Shown here: positions 47,495-60,040 of the stretch, in pieces
How positions within the stretch are numbered: position 1 is the stretch's first letter
Layout: each line of letters opens with the position of its first letter
NCBI GenBank assembly: GCA_032629725.1
Contig: JAFEVB010000025.1
Location: 124,001-188,000 of the forward strand
Length of the DNA stretch: 64,000 nt
Direction: 5' to 3'
Origin: Gremmenia infestans
Lineage: Eukaryota > Ascomycota > Leotiomycetes > Helotiales > Hamatocanthoscyphaceae
Position numbers and translations under genes: made by a program
The notes under the pieces: model-generated
The model's input: only the letters and a program-made list of their open reading frames with translations
Databases searched by the model: none
Told to the model about the DNA's origin: nothing

Positions 47495-49081
47495 TGGATT
47501 GAGCTGTGTTGCCAGAACCTATAGTTTTGGCTGGCACATTGCTGCACAATTGAAGCTCAAGAGCTTCCAGTCCGCACAAACTGGTATATGGAACAAATCT
47601 ATCAATATTGGGCAGCTTGTAAGAGTTTCTAGACTCTCGAAACCCCGCCCTAAAGTATACAAACAATTCCTGGAAGTGGAACGGAATTGAACCAAGGTCA
47701 AGCCCGAAAACTCAGCTTCAGTCCAAGGCGAACAATTTCTGGACAGGAGATTGAAACACCATCTCCGCATCCTCGAACTTCTATAGGGTATTTATCTCCG
47801 AGGCAGCAGTTTGGGACATATCTTCCTTCGAAGACTGCTTGGGCTTCTGCTTGCTGAGGGATAGGACACGGAAGATATATTGTCTAGTCCTGGGCCTTGA
47901 AAAGTTTGGGAAGGAAGACCCTGAAATCCGCGACAAGTTGGGGCTTATTTGTTGACCTAAGGAGAAGGCGGAGCAAATTTAGTAAGAGGACAACGGAGGA
48001 GGCGCATTGTCTTATGTGCAGCTTGTCAGTAAGAAGAGTACCTAGGCAGCATAGGAATACACCAAAGAAACACATATGCCGAACAAAATCTATTCCATCC
48101 GCAATGTGCCAAGATCGTGGTTAATTGGCGACGAGGATGCAGATCGTGTCTACCATTGCATGGTCTTTTGTTCTTCTAACATGATCCTATACCAAACCCT
48201 CGTTAATTACAGCTTCTTTCTCAATACCAATTGTCTGCGGACCTCTATAAGCATTATCACCATCCATCGCTCCCAATCCCGCCCGTTGTATTCTCAGACC
48301 GACCACTAACATATGATTCCTATTCTCTCTCTTCTCTACCCTCTAGCTGGCAAACAAGTTCCTTCCATTCCGCTCCTTGTATGAATTAAAGCGCGGGGAA
48401 CTCAACCTGTGCTACTAACAAGCTACTCGTAAAGTCTAATAGTATCTGAGAAGAATGCAAATACTCAAGTACTTACTATAGCACCCGCCCATGGCCAATA
48501 TATCTCTCTCTCTATATGACTGACTAGCCCTTCTTTTTACCCAACACCGGGCTGGCTGTTTCCTACTACTAGGTAGGTAATTTCTATTTCTTGCCTTCCA
48601 TGCCATGCTGCTGCAATCAAAGAAGGATGATGGTAGATGCATGCATGCCATGCGGCTGGTCAAAAAACACAATGTTTGAAATATTTGATACATTCAACAT
48701 GCATATACGGCTCGGGATAATGGATTCCGACTTTATATCGAGGACGAGGTTTCTGCCTCTGGTTATTATGGGCAGCCGCCGTGTCATCAACACCCCCTTA
48801 CGGTAAACATATTCTTCCATATACATCTATGTGAGTTCTAGACCTGATATCATGTAGATGCATCGAAAAAGGTACGACGAGTAAGTAGTCTTTTTGTACA
48901 ACATCCCCCGATCAGGGGGGCAAAAGATGTTCGTCTAAACTACATATTTTCCCTCCCATATCCCGGTCCATGCCATGCAATGAGCAACGAGATTAAAAAA
49001 AAGTGTCTTGAAATACACACAGAAAGGGTATTGCCGCTCATATAGCATAGCATCTTGTCTCGCATATCCATCCGTCATTCA
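47495..49081. other. 1.6-kb intergenic region, no convincing gene
   Basis: Lies between the 3' ends of PIG-P and striatin. Several short ORFs on both strands overlap one another and lack splice or domain support. It may hold long 3' UTRs. No tRNA found. Confidence 0.5.
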
Positions 49082-51710
49082 TCAACGTGCGAAAACTTTC
49101 ACGACTCCGTCTCCTCCGGCGCTAACTACCCATCGCCCATCCTGGCTCCAAACTACAGAACATACACCCTCACCCCTCATCAAACGATGACTTGTAATTT
49201 CCTGGGTGCAACTCCTCTTTTCCAAACTCCAGAAACGAAGACTTGCATCGTGACCAGCTGAAACTAGTTCTCTGCCATCTGGAGACAGTGACAGGGCCGA
49301 GATTGCTGCTGGGTGAGCTAGCATGTTGTATGTGCATTGACCTGATGTTTGATTAGCTGGCTGTTAATTTTTTGAATGGACGCTCAAGACTCTTACCACT
49401 GTTAGCATCATAGAAGCGAATAAATCGGTCTTCGTGGCCACTGATTACAATGCCCTCAACACCCCCGCTTGAGCCAGTAGCCCCTCCAACAACGCCTTCA
49501 TCTTCTGAAAGCCCTCTGCCAGAATCGAAGCTCAATGACCCATCTAGCCCATTGGTAGTCGCGACAATTGCATTGACACCTGTTGATTCCGTACCATTAT
49601 AGGTCTCCAGACTGGCCATCGAAGCAACCTCTTCGCCGGTCCTAGTATCATAAACCAACACGGCGGCATCAGAGTAAGAGACCACGAAAGCATCCCCTGA
49701 GGCAGAAAGAGGTGTGATGCAAGTCGGCGAGGCGGTGTTGTTTGGTCTTGAGATGGAATGGATCAAGGTGTAATGAAAAGGGGAATTTGAGGCCACGCTG
49801 GGCTGTGGTGAGGAAGGGAACGCCGAGCCAGACGACATGGAGTTCCCTCGGACACGACCACCCCTTCGCTGACTGCCGCCCGAAGGTGATACCAATTGCG
49901 GCGGAGCACTGACAGACCATATCTTGACGGTGCCATCGGCAGCTCCAGATGCAAGCAGGATTCGATCCGGGCCGCCATAAGCGTTGTTCTGGCCGAAAAC
50001 AGCCCCTGTAGTTCCAGGCAGAACACATACTGTCCAAACAGCATCCGTGTGGCCATCCAAAGTCGCCTTTGGATCAACTCTCCCGCGTTCCCAGACTCGG
50101 ACAGTTGCATCTTGACCTCCGGAGAATATCCATCCATCACCTTGAGCTCGTCCACCACTGGAGAAATTCTGGGATGGCGACCAGGCTGTCAAGCACATGA
50201 CAGTTCCGGTGTGTCCACGATGTGTGAAATAACTCTGGATGTCCAGGTCGTTTGGACCATTGTGCATTCCAGGTTGGGTATCGTACCTTGCAGGTATGAT
50301 CCACCGCTTGATAGTTCCATCATCGCCAGTAGTGCATATTTCAGGCTCCCCGGGACTTCCACCACCAGTAAAGATAACAGATCTCACTGCATCAAGGTGT
50401 CCCCTGAGTCCGAACCTCACTTTAAAACTGCCACCATCCACCTTCAAAGCCTGGTTCAGTGCAAGGTCAGGCTCTCCACTTTTCCGCCGCGATATTGAAG
50501 TCTTCCTACGATGCGATCCTGGTCCTCTGTTAGGTGATTTCGGTGCATCCTGGGCAACTGGAAATAAATCTGTGTCCGGTCGTTGGGGGGCTGGCTTGAT
50601 ATCTGGATCCGGGAATTGTGCCCCGTCGTTAAAATCCCAACCGTCTGCCTCTGTCGCGGGTTCTTTTTCTGTCGTCGTTTCAAGATCTACCGGCCGCCCA
50701 TATGAATCAAAACTATGATTGATTTTGGTCACCTCCTCCTCTGGCGGATCGGGCATTTGGAAGGTCGTAGACCATTCTTGTTGCGTGGGTTGTGGCAGGG
50801 GTTGTTGGTCGGCGAGAGATCTTGACATGGGCACTTCGGGGTTTCTTACAGCCAGGTTTGATGTAGGTACTGGTGGAGGGTGGTGGTTCGGAGTCGGTGA
50901 CGGTCGTGACAGACTAGACTCGCGCATGTTTTTCTGTCTTGGTTGCTGTTGGTACATCTCTTCTAAGCTCTGTTGACTAGGTCCCTGCCCAAAAGATGGG
51001 GGCTGTAGTAGAATATCTTCGGGAGGTGGAGGATCTCGAGGAGGTAGCGGGTTCGATGGTGACACCATGAGGTAGGTAAGCTCTCCTTGTGTCTTGTCCA
51101 TAAAACCTTTAAGACTTCCGCGATCAGGGTCTTCATCGAGCCTTTCTTCACCATCTTCGACGTCCAGAAACGAATTGTGAGGCTTGTCTTGCGTTGCTAA
51201 ATCTAAGGTCAGCTGTCGTACGTTAAAATCAGAGATCGAAAACCTACGTCGCACATGGTCCTTCTTGGAGGCTGCGCTGGCCTTCTCCTTCTGGTCCCGA
51301 ATCGACTCGATGTTTACCTCCTTGCCAGCCTTCAATGCCTTGACCTGAGAATCTCTCTCCTTAAGAGCTTTCTCCAGCATATTCACATATTTCTTCAGGG
51401 CTTTATTCGAGCTGTCGGATTTCCTGGTGCTCCCCTCCAGTCGAGCTATTCTGCCCTTCATCTCTTGCCGCTCGATCTCCCACGCGTTTCTATCTCGCTC
51501 GTGTCTGTGCCATTCGGTCTGGAGAAAGCGCATTACACCTGGGCATGTCAGCAAAGTTTCGCGTGCATAGTCTTAGAAGATATTCCCACCCTGTAGAGTA
51601 TATTCAGTGCCCTGGGGTTGGTTTCCCTGCTGCTGGGATCCATCTTGACTGCCGTTCCCACCACTGTTCCCACCACCGCCCATACCAGACAGAGACTGCC
51701 AGGCCATCAT
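49082..51710 (-). CDS. strA: Striatin (STRIPAK scaffold, WD40), 840 aa
   Basis: Scaffold of the STRIPAK complex, at the nuclear envelope and endomembranes in fungi, needed for hyphal fusion and sexual development (known for the family). Exons 51710-51590, 51538-49397 and 49341-49082. Exon 1 gives a Gly/Gln-rich start then [42 protein letters not shown]: the caveolin-binding and coiled-coil region that recruits PP2A. A long disordered middle (residues about 150-430) follows, then WD40 repeats (LRGHLDAVRSV, HRGHTGTVMCL, LDGHTDAVWTV, ISGHEDRFIRFYD) ending GGDGVVKVFAR. Adjacent ATGs at 51710 and 51707 both give MAWQSLSG. Confidence 0.93.
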
Positions 51711-52465
51711 AACCTCCCTCGCAGCCCCTTACTCGCCGGCCTGCCCTGCTCCTGGCTGCGCAGTTGTGAAGTTGTAAGCTAGGTGGGCATCTGTTTGTCC
51801 AGGCGCAACCCAACGGCAACGACGACGAGGCTATTCGCAGCGGCGCGCTCAATTTCTCATGGCGAGCTGAGGTGTTAGAAGGGGCGGCCTTTAAGATGTA
51901 CACAAGCTCCAGGAAAAGATATGTCGAATTGGTGGTGGTGTTTTTTTTTGGCCGAGCAATGTTAGGAGAGCGACAGAGAGCTGTACGTATTTGACAGCCA
52001 CCAAAACCTTAATTAAGGCCACAAGGCACCAGATCGTTCGTTGCTGTTTTAGACAAATTCACGCCGCTTTACACGTATTCAGGGGCAACTTAATACCAGT
52101 AGGAACAAGTATTTATAAAAACACAAGATACAAATGATTTAATATTTCCACGTGTTTTATTTACATCTATTATCAAATTTTCTAGAAATGCACCGCCAGT
52201 ATTTAGATAATCAAGGGTCTTGACACTACATACGGGATGCGGCAGAAAGCGGCATTGTTTCCTCATCCTTGTCATTTTGCCCCTATTTATATCGATCAAC
52301 ACAATGACCTTGGGGCCCCATAACCTTAAGCTTATAAGAAGACATCAATGCACGCGGCAGGCGAACTTCAAAGACTATTATTTCTGGTCACATGAATAAA
52401 TAGGAACCCAATATATACACTGCAATGCGATATCTCAGCCAACATCGGGAACCTTGCCTGGACCC
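51711..52465. other. Striatin 5' region and Rad14 3' region
   Basis: 0.75 kb. A T-rich run (TTTTTTTTTGG) lies near 51941. ORF 52090-52302 (minus) has no family. Nothing else recognised. Confidence 0.5.
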
Positions 52466-53699
52466 TTAAAACTCCAACTCTTCAACTTCCATCCCACAGT
52501 CTACACAAGTCTTAACCGTCATCCCATCTGCATTCTCTACTGTCTGTCCCCAATCATGCTCATGCTTCCCACTCCCAATCGCATCCCCGAACTGGCCGGC
52601 CTTCCCACCATTCTTGAGATTCCTCCTATAGGCATCTGTCCTGGTCTTCTTCTTCAACTCATGCAGCTTGCTTTTGAATTTTGCTTCCTTCCTCTGCTTT
52701 TTGTCTATCTCTCTCTTCTCAAATTCGGCATCCAGAGCTTCAGCTGATCCCCACTTGGTTGTGAAGGCATACTCTTCAACTTGGTAACGTAGAAATAGCA
52801 TCATATCATGCCAATGACTCTTGTGCGGGTTTGGTTTGCTCAGATGCGGTAATAAATCCCCATCTTTCAACTCAGCTATCAATTGTTAGCACTGTTCGTC
52901 TCGTCAACAGGCGTACTCACGATCTGTCAAGAGGTAATCGTCCTTTGCCTCCGTCTTCGTAAGCAAACTATACTTCTCCGGAAACTTGTCTTTACACCTC
53001 GAACAAATACTCGTTTTGAACACATCAAGCCACTGCCAATCAATCTCCATCCCCCCACACTCCCTGCACTTCTGCCCCTCCTTTCCCATCATTATGCTTG
53101 GCTCAAACGGTCCTTCTTTTCGATTCCGTAGACCCTTTAGAATTTGATGTCTCTCCCATTCCTTGAGCGTCATATGTGCCGGCTTCTCGCCGTCTTTTGC
53201 TGGTGCATGTAGCACTTTATTAAACGGATCGTCTTCAGCCGTTAAGAAACCACCCTTTGTGTCCGTCATCTTGCTGAAGTCATGATCGACGTATTTCTTG
53301 AAGTTGCGCGCCGGCTGAATGCCATCATCCTTTGGTGGAGGCTGGCGCGCATCGCGGCTTGTAGAAGGAACATTCGCCGTCGAGATGGAGGCATGCGCGC
53401 GTTTGCGACCAGAATCTGATGTTGCGACGAAGCCGGCGGGAGTGCGGGATGTTGTGCTTGTTTCGGCAGCTGCTTGCGCTGCGAGGGAACGTTCGCGCAG
53501 AGCTTTGGCTTTTAATCTGTTTTCTTCCTGCAAGAAATCAGTTCATGTAGAGAGGGAGCGGAGAGGGAGTAGAGAGGAGTAGAGAAGGGAGGGCCAGTGG
53601 ACATACGATTCTGCGAGTGACTTCTGGAGTCAGTGGAATCCGTGCAGGAAGGACTGAGACAGAGGGGGGGTTTCGAGGAGGTGTAGTCGGTCGTTCCAT
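52466..53699 (-). CDS. rad14: Rad14 / XPA nucleotide-excision-repair protein, 369 aa
   Basis: DNA-damage verification factor of nucleotide excision repair, nuclear. Exons 53699-53607, 53527-52921 and 52875-52466, joining RRI-EENRLKAKAL and LLTD-PELKDGDLLPHL. The XPA zinc finger is CRECGGMEIDW...SICSRCKDKFPEKYSLLTKTEAK, followed by the DNA-binding helices (HDMMLFLRYQVEEYAFTTKWGS, basic KKQRKEAKFKSKLHELKKKT). A second C-x2-C (TCVDCGMEVEELEF) at the very end is typical of fungal homologues. A Lys/Arg-rich stretch after residue 75 may serve nuclear import. Start MERPTTPPRN fits both frame and family. Confidence 0.94.
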
Positions 53700-54121
53700 G
53701 GCTTATGACTAGGTATTGTGAATGTTTTGGAAAGAGGCGGTAGTATGGTGTGGTGGTGGTATTTGAGGTTGAATGTGACGAGGCTGAAGGAGTGGCGATT
53801 CTCATGGCAGCCTTGGTGATGCGCTTGTAGAACTCAACTGAACCCGCCCCCGCCATTAATAATGCAATTATAAATGTTATTTGGGACAATTTTCTCAACC
53901 CAGCCGTCTCGCATGTAATCACTTTTCACCCAGAACATCTGAAGCGTATTTTGTGTTGGCACTCGGAGATTTCAACGTATCTAGCGTCGCAATACCTTCT
54001 ATAATTACAACGAAGATGGTAAAATACCCTTTTCACACCTTCATTACACCCAACACTCCCCCACACCCCCATAAAGATACAATTCCAGTAGGTATTATGA
54101 GAATGTAACCTAGAGCACCAT
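53700..54121. other. Spacer between Rad14 and Pho88
   Basis: 0.4 kb upstream of Rad14 and downstream of Pho88. No other feature recognised. Confidence 0.55.
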
Positions 54122-54865
54122 CTACTCCTCCTTAGAACCCCCACGACCAGCCTTCTCCGCAGCCTCAATTGACTTCTTGTCCTGTGCAGGAGCCGCACCT
54201 CCCTGCAGAGCACTCATAAAACCAGCCGCCGCCTTGAATGGTCGCCTCAGCTCGCCAACTGCTGCCTTTCCAAACAGATGAATCTTGACCTCGTTGCCTT
54301 CAAATGCGCTCTTAAGGGGAATGATCGATTGGATCAAGAGGGGGTTGGTGTACTTGAAGTAGAGATGCATCACGCCCATCATTCCAATTCCCATGATCTG
54401 TGCCTTGTAGAGAGACTTCATCTGGTCGACGTCGTACTTGTGGACGGTGGTAGTGATGGGCTTGGGCTCTTCGGTGGATCCCATTTGGGGTTGTTCGACA
54501 TATTTTAGGGTCGTCATATCTGTAGAGAAGTGCAGTTAGCAAAAGCATTGGGCCTAGAGACACCGGGAATCCTAGAGAAACTATTACTCTATTGCAGCAA
54601 TTACGTACCTTTCTTCTTGTTGATTATCAGATGCGTGTAGGCGTACACAGCAATGATGATAAGGTTGCTCAACAAGTATCCTGCGCGGACCAGGTTCAGC
54701 GTATTGGGATCATCGAGCGGTATCTTCTTCGACACTTGCATCATCCCAAGGATGATGACCAGGTTAGTACTATAGTAGCAGTCAGTAAGAGTAAAGGTAA
54801 TAGCAAGACTATTGCTGGCACAAGGATGGGGGCGATCGATGGGCGTACATCTGAGGTGATACCAT
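54122..54865 (-). CDS. pho88: Pho88 / Snd3 ER membrane protein, 191 aa
   Basis: ER membrane protein first tied to phosphate transport and now known as a part of the SRP-independent (SND) targeting route. Exons 54865-54849 (17 nt), 54769-54609 and 54519-54122. The 17-nt first exon codes MVSPQ and most of the Ile codon; splicing gives MVSPQITNLVIILGMMQVSK, the family start. Two hydrophobic segments (TNLVIILGMMQ..., AGYLLSNLIIIAVYAYTHLII) and the conserved YDVDQMKSLYKAQIMGIGMMGVMHLYFKYTNPL follow; the tail is Ala/Lys-rich. Same strand as Rad14 in a core block. Confidence 0.94.
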
Positions 54866-55990
54866 CTTGAAATGGGCAAGGTAGGCAGCTAGCTGGTGGT
54901 GGTTCGAAGTTGAGGTATGTCGATGAAGAGATCGAGTTTGACTGCGACTGGGGTAGGAAGAGGAGCAGGAGCACAAGCAGATACGAGTAGTGGTCAAGTG
55001 AAGGTATTCGCAAAGTGCTGGAAAAGGACGTGGACACTAAGGCCAGGTATAGACGGCGACGGCGGACCTAAAATTTCTAGCGGCCGTCTCCCGCTAACCG
55101 AAAGCAGCACAGTTACTGAAAAGGACACCTTACTACATGTACATGTACCTTACATTTCTCTTCACTATTGTAATCGCGTAAAAGGAGATATATGGGAAAT
55201 ATAGCATTCTTCACTACATGTACCTTATATTTCTCTTGGTCTTTATAATCGCGTAGAGGAAGATTTATGGAAAGTATAGAATCACTAAGCCAGGCGCGGT
55301 ATACGGGGGTATACCTATGTAGCTACTTGGATTTATAAAGATTCAAAGAATTATAAAATTATAATCTGATAGCTGGGTCAAGTCACTTATAAGACGCATA
55401 GGTAACCAATCAGAGGAGGTTCAGGCTTATGACACATTGACATTAACATATAACTTCCTCCAGGGTGAAGCTGGCAAAGGAGGGTCCAGGCCTATATCCC
55501 CATAAGTTGTCATATATTCCTAGAAGAACCAAATGAAATGCTCCAAGGTTACAAAGTTCTCAATGTCCACGCATGATTCTTTGTCCCGTTATTATTTACA
55601 AGCTTTGCAACTCGATGCACATATTTTCGATAGTATCGTATCTTCATTTCCGTTCAGCATGTTTGTCAGCTCTCGTGACATTATATTTTGTTCTTTCTAT
55701 ATAGCAAAATAAGACTGACATGTACAACTAGATTTGCCAATGTGGGTCATATTTCCCCAGCGAGATAAACGACCAGTATATAGAGGAGTTTTGCACGTCG
55801 GATTTCTCGCATCAACCGGTTCAAACGAAGGTGCTTGAAAACGTCTAATATATAGATCACTCGTTATATACCACCACAAAGCCAATACTTCAAGTAATCA
55901 GGGTAAGTGAATTTTGAAACTTCACGTTAAACTCTTAGCATGTTCATTCTTGCGGCGAACTTCTATATGTGCTGACTTCTTCTCAGGGCG
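54866..55990. other. Intergenic with a 75-bp tandem duplication
   Basis: Starts ACATGTACCTTACATTTCTC at 55141 and ACATGTACCTTATATTTCTC at 55216 open two diverged copies of a 75-bp unit (55141-55290). AT-rich DNA follows to about 55860. No gene seen before the 5' leader of the small Cys-rich ORF. Confidence 0.5.
55141..55290. repeat. Two-copy tandem repeat, 75-bp unit
   Basis: The two units align without large gaps, sharing the opening ACATGTACCTTAYATTTCTC, a middle TATAATCGCGTA-like stretch (first copy TGTAATCGCGTA) and a GGAAAKATAG-like end; identity is roughly 80 percent by eye. Confidence 0.55.
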
Positions 55991-56203
55991 ATGTCCCTCT
56001 CTCTACTATACGAGAAGTCAAAAATGGCTTGGCTGACAGCATTCGGTATGGAGATGCTTCTCACCTGTAACGATGAATGCGTCAAAGACTGTTATCCTGG
56101 AATGTGCTATCCAAATCACGACATGGGCTCAAAACCAATCCGCCATTGCTGCGCAGATGGTGCATTTGGAGGTTCCTGGTGGAATCCACTTTGCATATTC
56201 TAG
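55991..56203 (+). CDS. Small Cys-rich protein, 70 aa, with spliced 5' leader (uncertain)
   Basis: Not recognised. Seven Cys in 70 residues at positions 26, 30, 34, 39, 53, 54 and 68 (C-x3-C-x3-C-x4-C...CC...C). No signal peptide is clear: the N-terminus MSLSLLYEKSKMAWLTAFGMEMLL is only mildly hydrophobic. Immediately upstream a well-formed intron (55903-55986: GTAAGT donor, GTGCTGAC branch-like site, TTCTCAG acceptor) would lie in the 5' UTR, and TATA-like sequence precedes it near 55846-55870. That splice context is the main reason to think it is expressed. It could be a defence- or effector-type peptide, or chance. Confidence 0.4.
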   Translation: MSLSLLYEKSKMAWLTAFGMEMLLTCNDECVKDCYPGMCYPNHDMGSKPIRHCCADGAFGGSWWNPLCIF

Positions 56204-56485
56204 ACTTGGGGTCAGTTGTGGAGTTCCTAGTATCATAGGGCAGGTGGATTGTCTTTGAATTAGTGGTGGCCTATTAGGTAATTCATAAATGTGTCAGATT
56301 TATGAATGAATGGGAATACATGTTCTCTGTATCTACCTCTTCACAGCAGATCCATCATCCAAGGATCTGCATATCTATCACGGAATTTAGTCTATAGCAC
56401 ACCAAGCAATGCCGTAGAAGGGATCATGTCTGTAATACCCACAATAATACCAAGTCATGTTGGAATCTATATAATATTATAAAGT

Positions 56486-57381
56486 CTAATGACTTGTGCT
56501 ATAGACTTTTGCTACTAATAATATTAAACCCATAAACAACGACACCACATTCACCACCAGGTCCACCCACGCCAACACCTCCCCCCGCACCTCATCCATC
56601 CGATGCCCCAATTCCTCGTATGTCTTTTTAGAGGCAAGTACATGCGATGCTTCAGGTGTCTCCACTCCCTTCGCTTCACACTTCTCCTCCTGCTTCCCCT
56701 CCTTCCTCTCCAGCATCCTCCACCACATTCTTCTTTCATACCCACGAAGAGTCTTCAGATGTTCATCACACCCATATAGATTGACCGGCTTCTGCTCTTC
56801 CATCTTCTTCCTAACATCAGGGTGTGCATCTAGCCAATCCTCCAGCACATCATATTGTTCGTCGACAAGCAGATGAATTATTTGCAGCCACTCAGTATCT
56901 TCCCTACCCCTCCTTTTAACTTTAAACTCTCTAATACCCCGGCTGATGCGCGTCTCGAGGATACCTTCGATGTCCTTCTCTGGCAAGGGGACATAGGACC
57001 AAACTTCCCTCCTTTTTCCTGAGGCGTCGGTCCATGTGTCGGGTTCTCCATACGGCTGAGCTCTGTATTTGGCGGGTGCATAGATGACAAAACTAGGCTT
57101 ATCAACAGGCATATCAGGCGTATTGGTGGGACAATGATGCGTATTGACAGGAGTATCAGGCGGGGAAGGTGCTAGAAATTGTGTGCAAGCACGGTAGATA
57201 GTGGGAGCTTTTTCATAGATGATGTAGCCTAGTGTAATTAGAGCTACCATGTCGAGCAAGGTCCCTGAGGTTAATCCAGTGCGCCTCCTAAAAAGCCAGT
57301 CTGTTATTCTTGTTAGACTCTGGATCGTGAACAGTGCATAAGAATCAACGTACAAGATGCGGCAAATGCATAATAAAACAT
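56486..57381 (-). CDS. Hypothetical protein with N- and C-terminal membrane segments, 280 aa
   Basis: Family not recognised. Exons 57381-57354 (28 nt) and 57300-56486; splicing gives MFYYAFAAS-YWLFRRRTG and supplies an ATG, which the long exon alone lacks near its start. A first hydrophobic stretch (LLDMVALITLGYIIY, residues about 26-42) and a last one (VDLVVNVVSLFMGLILLVAKVY) flank a soluble, charged middle with Pro/Thr-rich linker and helix-rich segments (EEQYDVLEDWLDAHPDVRKK-like). Small basic and acidic runs suggest coiled coil near residues 200-250. It sits between the core block and the right-hand accessory group. Confidence 0.65.
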
Positions 57382-58337
57382 CTTATACGATTTCCTTATT
57401 TGGCTTTCTAGTGTTGAGTTTATGGTCGTCGAAGTGAAGTTGTGGGAGAGGTGGGAGGAAAGAAGCATCGTAAATTATTTCCTTTATTTTATTGTGGCCT
57501 ACTTTAGAGACCGGCGGATTGCTACATGGACCGGTAATACCTTTCTGAATCTATTCTAAACTAAGAGTGCACCAGGGTGTGTTCAATTTATTAAGGCTCT
57601 ACTAGCTTTGCGTTCTACTTTAGCAAATGTTAATTATTTGACATCAGCAACTACGATGTGGGTAATTGATTATGACTGGGTAGGCTCTATTACGCATGCG
57701 AGGAACATGTTATATGAACTAATATGATAAGCTTTTATCTCCTTCTTCTATGTGGAAAATCTTTGTAGACAGACAGACATTGATAATTATTTGAAAGAAT
57801 TCGGACCCCCTGAATAGGCGAAAGTGGACCTTTTCGGGTCCTCGCTTGAAGTTGCGTAACCCAAAAGCGTTAATATTCCGGTAGTACAATAAAACTTCTT
57901 TGTATACAAAGCAAGTTTGAAGAGGCGAATAAAGAAGTAGTCAAGTAGGTCTGGTAGAAAGAGGTTCACGAAAGAGTAAAGATTTGCATATTATGCATCA
58001 ATAGATTTTCTAGCCGTTAAGAAAGACTGGTTCAAGCGATGTTCACTTCTGATTGGTCCCACCGGCTACGCTAGGCTCTATTATACAACGCGATTCGTTG
58101 AATCGGCTATGAGAGTGCAAGCATATATATCTGTGTGTACAGTCGTATGATATCTTACACACATATACTATGTTAGGTGTAAGTCTCAGGGGAGCCTTTA
58201 ACTAGAATTTTAGCAAATGAAAAACAGGTATATATACCTGATCTTGCCATCATGCCAGTGCCAGTATCCACTTCATTGCACTTTCACTTTCACCAGATAC
58301 AAATCTCCAGCATCCCATCCTCAACTACTTTCTCATT
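57382..58337. other. Intergenic, nothing recognised
   Basis: 0.95 kb, AT-rich in places, upstream of two divergent genes. No clear motif or gene. Confidence 0.5.
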
Positions 58338-60040
58338 ATGTCGTTCCATAAGCAAATCGACCTCAGCGATAGACCACAGGAGCTATCCGCTGACAAAATC
58401 AACTTCCATCCTCCAACCGGCATCTCGGTCTTGATTGTTGGAGCTGGAGTCGGCGGGTTAATGGCAGCTCTCGAATGTCGACGCAAGGGTCACGATGTGC
58501 GTGTTGTTGAGCGATCCCCGACACCAAGTACCCAAGGTATCTCGATTCCAGAGTCTTCGTGTTCAAAACTCAACCTCTAATTGCGAAAATGCAGGCGATT
58601 TCTTCTCCATCGGTACTAACATCATTCGTCACTTCTACAACTTCTGGCCTGACTTGGCTGTTGAGTTCGAGCGCCTCAACTACCACGGCATGATTGCTTA
58701 CTACAAGATTACGGGGGAACATATCTCGGGACCAGAACCAGTTTCATGGGCCAACTTGACTGTTACTCTTGCCGATGGAACCGAGAAGGCCATCCCCTTT
58801 CACCGCCACAACCGTCCAAAATTTGTTGAAGCGCTATTGGCCCAGGCCAGAGCCATTAACGTGGATATCACCTTCGGCACGCGAGTCGTTGATTATTTTG
58901 AAGATGGTGAGAATGAGAAAGCCGGTGTCATTCTTGAAAACGGTGACAAGTTGGAGGCCGATGTTGTTGTCGCAGCAGATGGTGTCGGAACTAAGAGCAA
59001 TAAGCTTGTGAATGGTCACGATATCCGCGCATATCCCAGTGGATTCTCCATTTTCCGGACCGCGTTCTCCATCGATATCGCTTTATCCGATCCAGAGGTT
59101 AGAGCACGATGGCCTTTGCTGGAGGGGGGACAAACTTACGGTGAGTTGTGGCAAGGGTGAGTATATCAATTGCATGATATCTTACATGAGCGTGCACTAA
59201 TATCATTTTGTAGAAAGGACATGTCTTTCACCGTGCAGCGATATACCGACATCATGAGCTGGACCTTGACGCATAAGGTACGTGTGTATAAATAGCTTAA
59301 AATTGTATAACTGACGAGAGGCCATAGGATGTTGGTACTGGCATGGAGTCCTGGAACCAAACCGTTGACGCTTCCAAAGCACTCGAGCGCACATCGAAGA
59401 ACCCAGGATTCCCCGATATTGCAAAACGCTTGATCAAGACCACGCCTAAGGATGCCCTCGTCGATTGGGAGATCATGTGGCGTGATCCACGGGAGAATTG
59501 GATCTCGCCACTGGGTCGAGTCGTTCAAGTTGGCGACAGTGCTCACACATTCTTACCCTCATCCGGGAGCGGCGCAACTCAGGCAATGGTGGATGCCATC
59601 TCGCTGGCCACATGCCTTCAAATTGGTGGGAAAAGCAACATTGTCTGGGCATCCAAGATTCATAACAAGCTTCAGTGAGGCGTGTTGTCCCCTATTTATA
59701 TGCACGAGCTAACATGACCAACTACAGGTTTCAGCGCGTCTCGTGCCTTCAGCTGAATGGCTTCATCAATCACCAGCGGCAAAACAATACAAACTTTGAA
59801 GTCATCGGAGAAGATGGAGATTCATTTAAGACCTATATTGGTAAATGGGCGTTGACACACGACGCGGATAAGTATGCCTACGACAATTACGGCAAGGTTC
59901 TCAATCATCTTCTGTCTGGTGCACCGTTTCAGAGCACTAATATTCCACCTGGATACACCTACAAACCTTGGACTATCCAGGAAATGTTTGATATCATCGG
60001 CGAGGGAAATAAGATACAGTTTGATGGGGATTGGTCTTGA
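58338..60040 (+). CDS. FAD-dependent aromatic-type monooxygenase (PHBH fold), 494 aa
   Basis: Class A flavoprotein hydroxylase. Exons 58338-58536, 58595-59156, 59214-59277, 59328-59674 and 59728-60040. The FAD Rossmann is VLIVGAGVGGLMAALECRRKG near residue 31; NRPKFVEALLAQA holds the FAD-contacting Arg; DVVVAADGVGTKS is the middle DG motif; QVGDSAHTFLPSSGSGATQAMVDA is the ribityl-phosphate site. No membrane segment. The long C-terminal tail with GYTYKPWTIQEMFD is shared by fungal members that hydroxylate phenolic or other metabolites. The neighbours (regulator at 60.5 kb, NAD(P)-binding protein at 63.1 kb) suggest a small co-regulated group; the substrate is unknown. Confidence 0.9.

Noticed and set aside
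47884..48826. Several 60-85 codon ORFs on both strands
   Set aside because: Mutually overlapping, no conserved motif or splice sites; likely UTR or intergenic.
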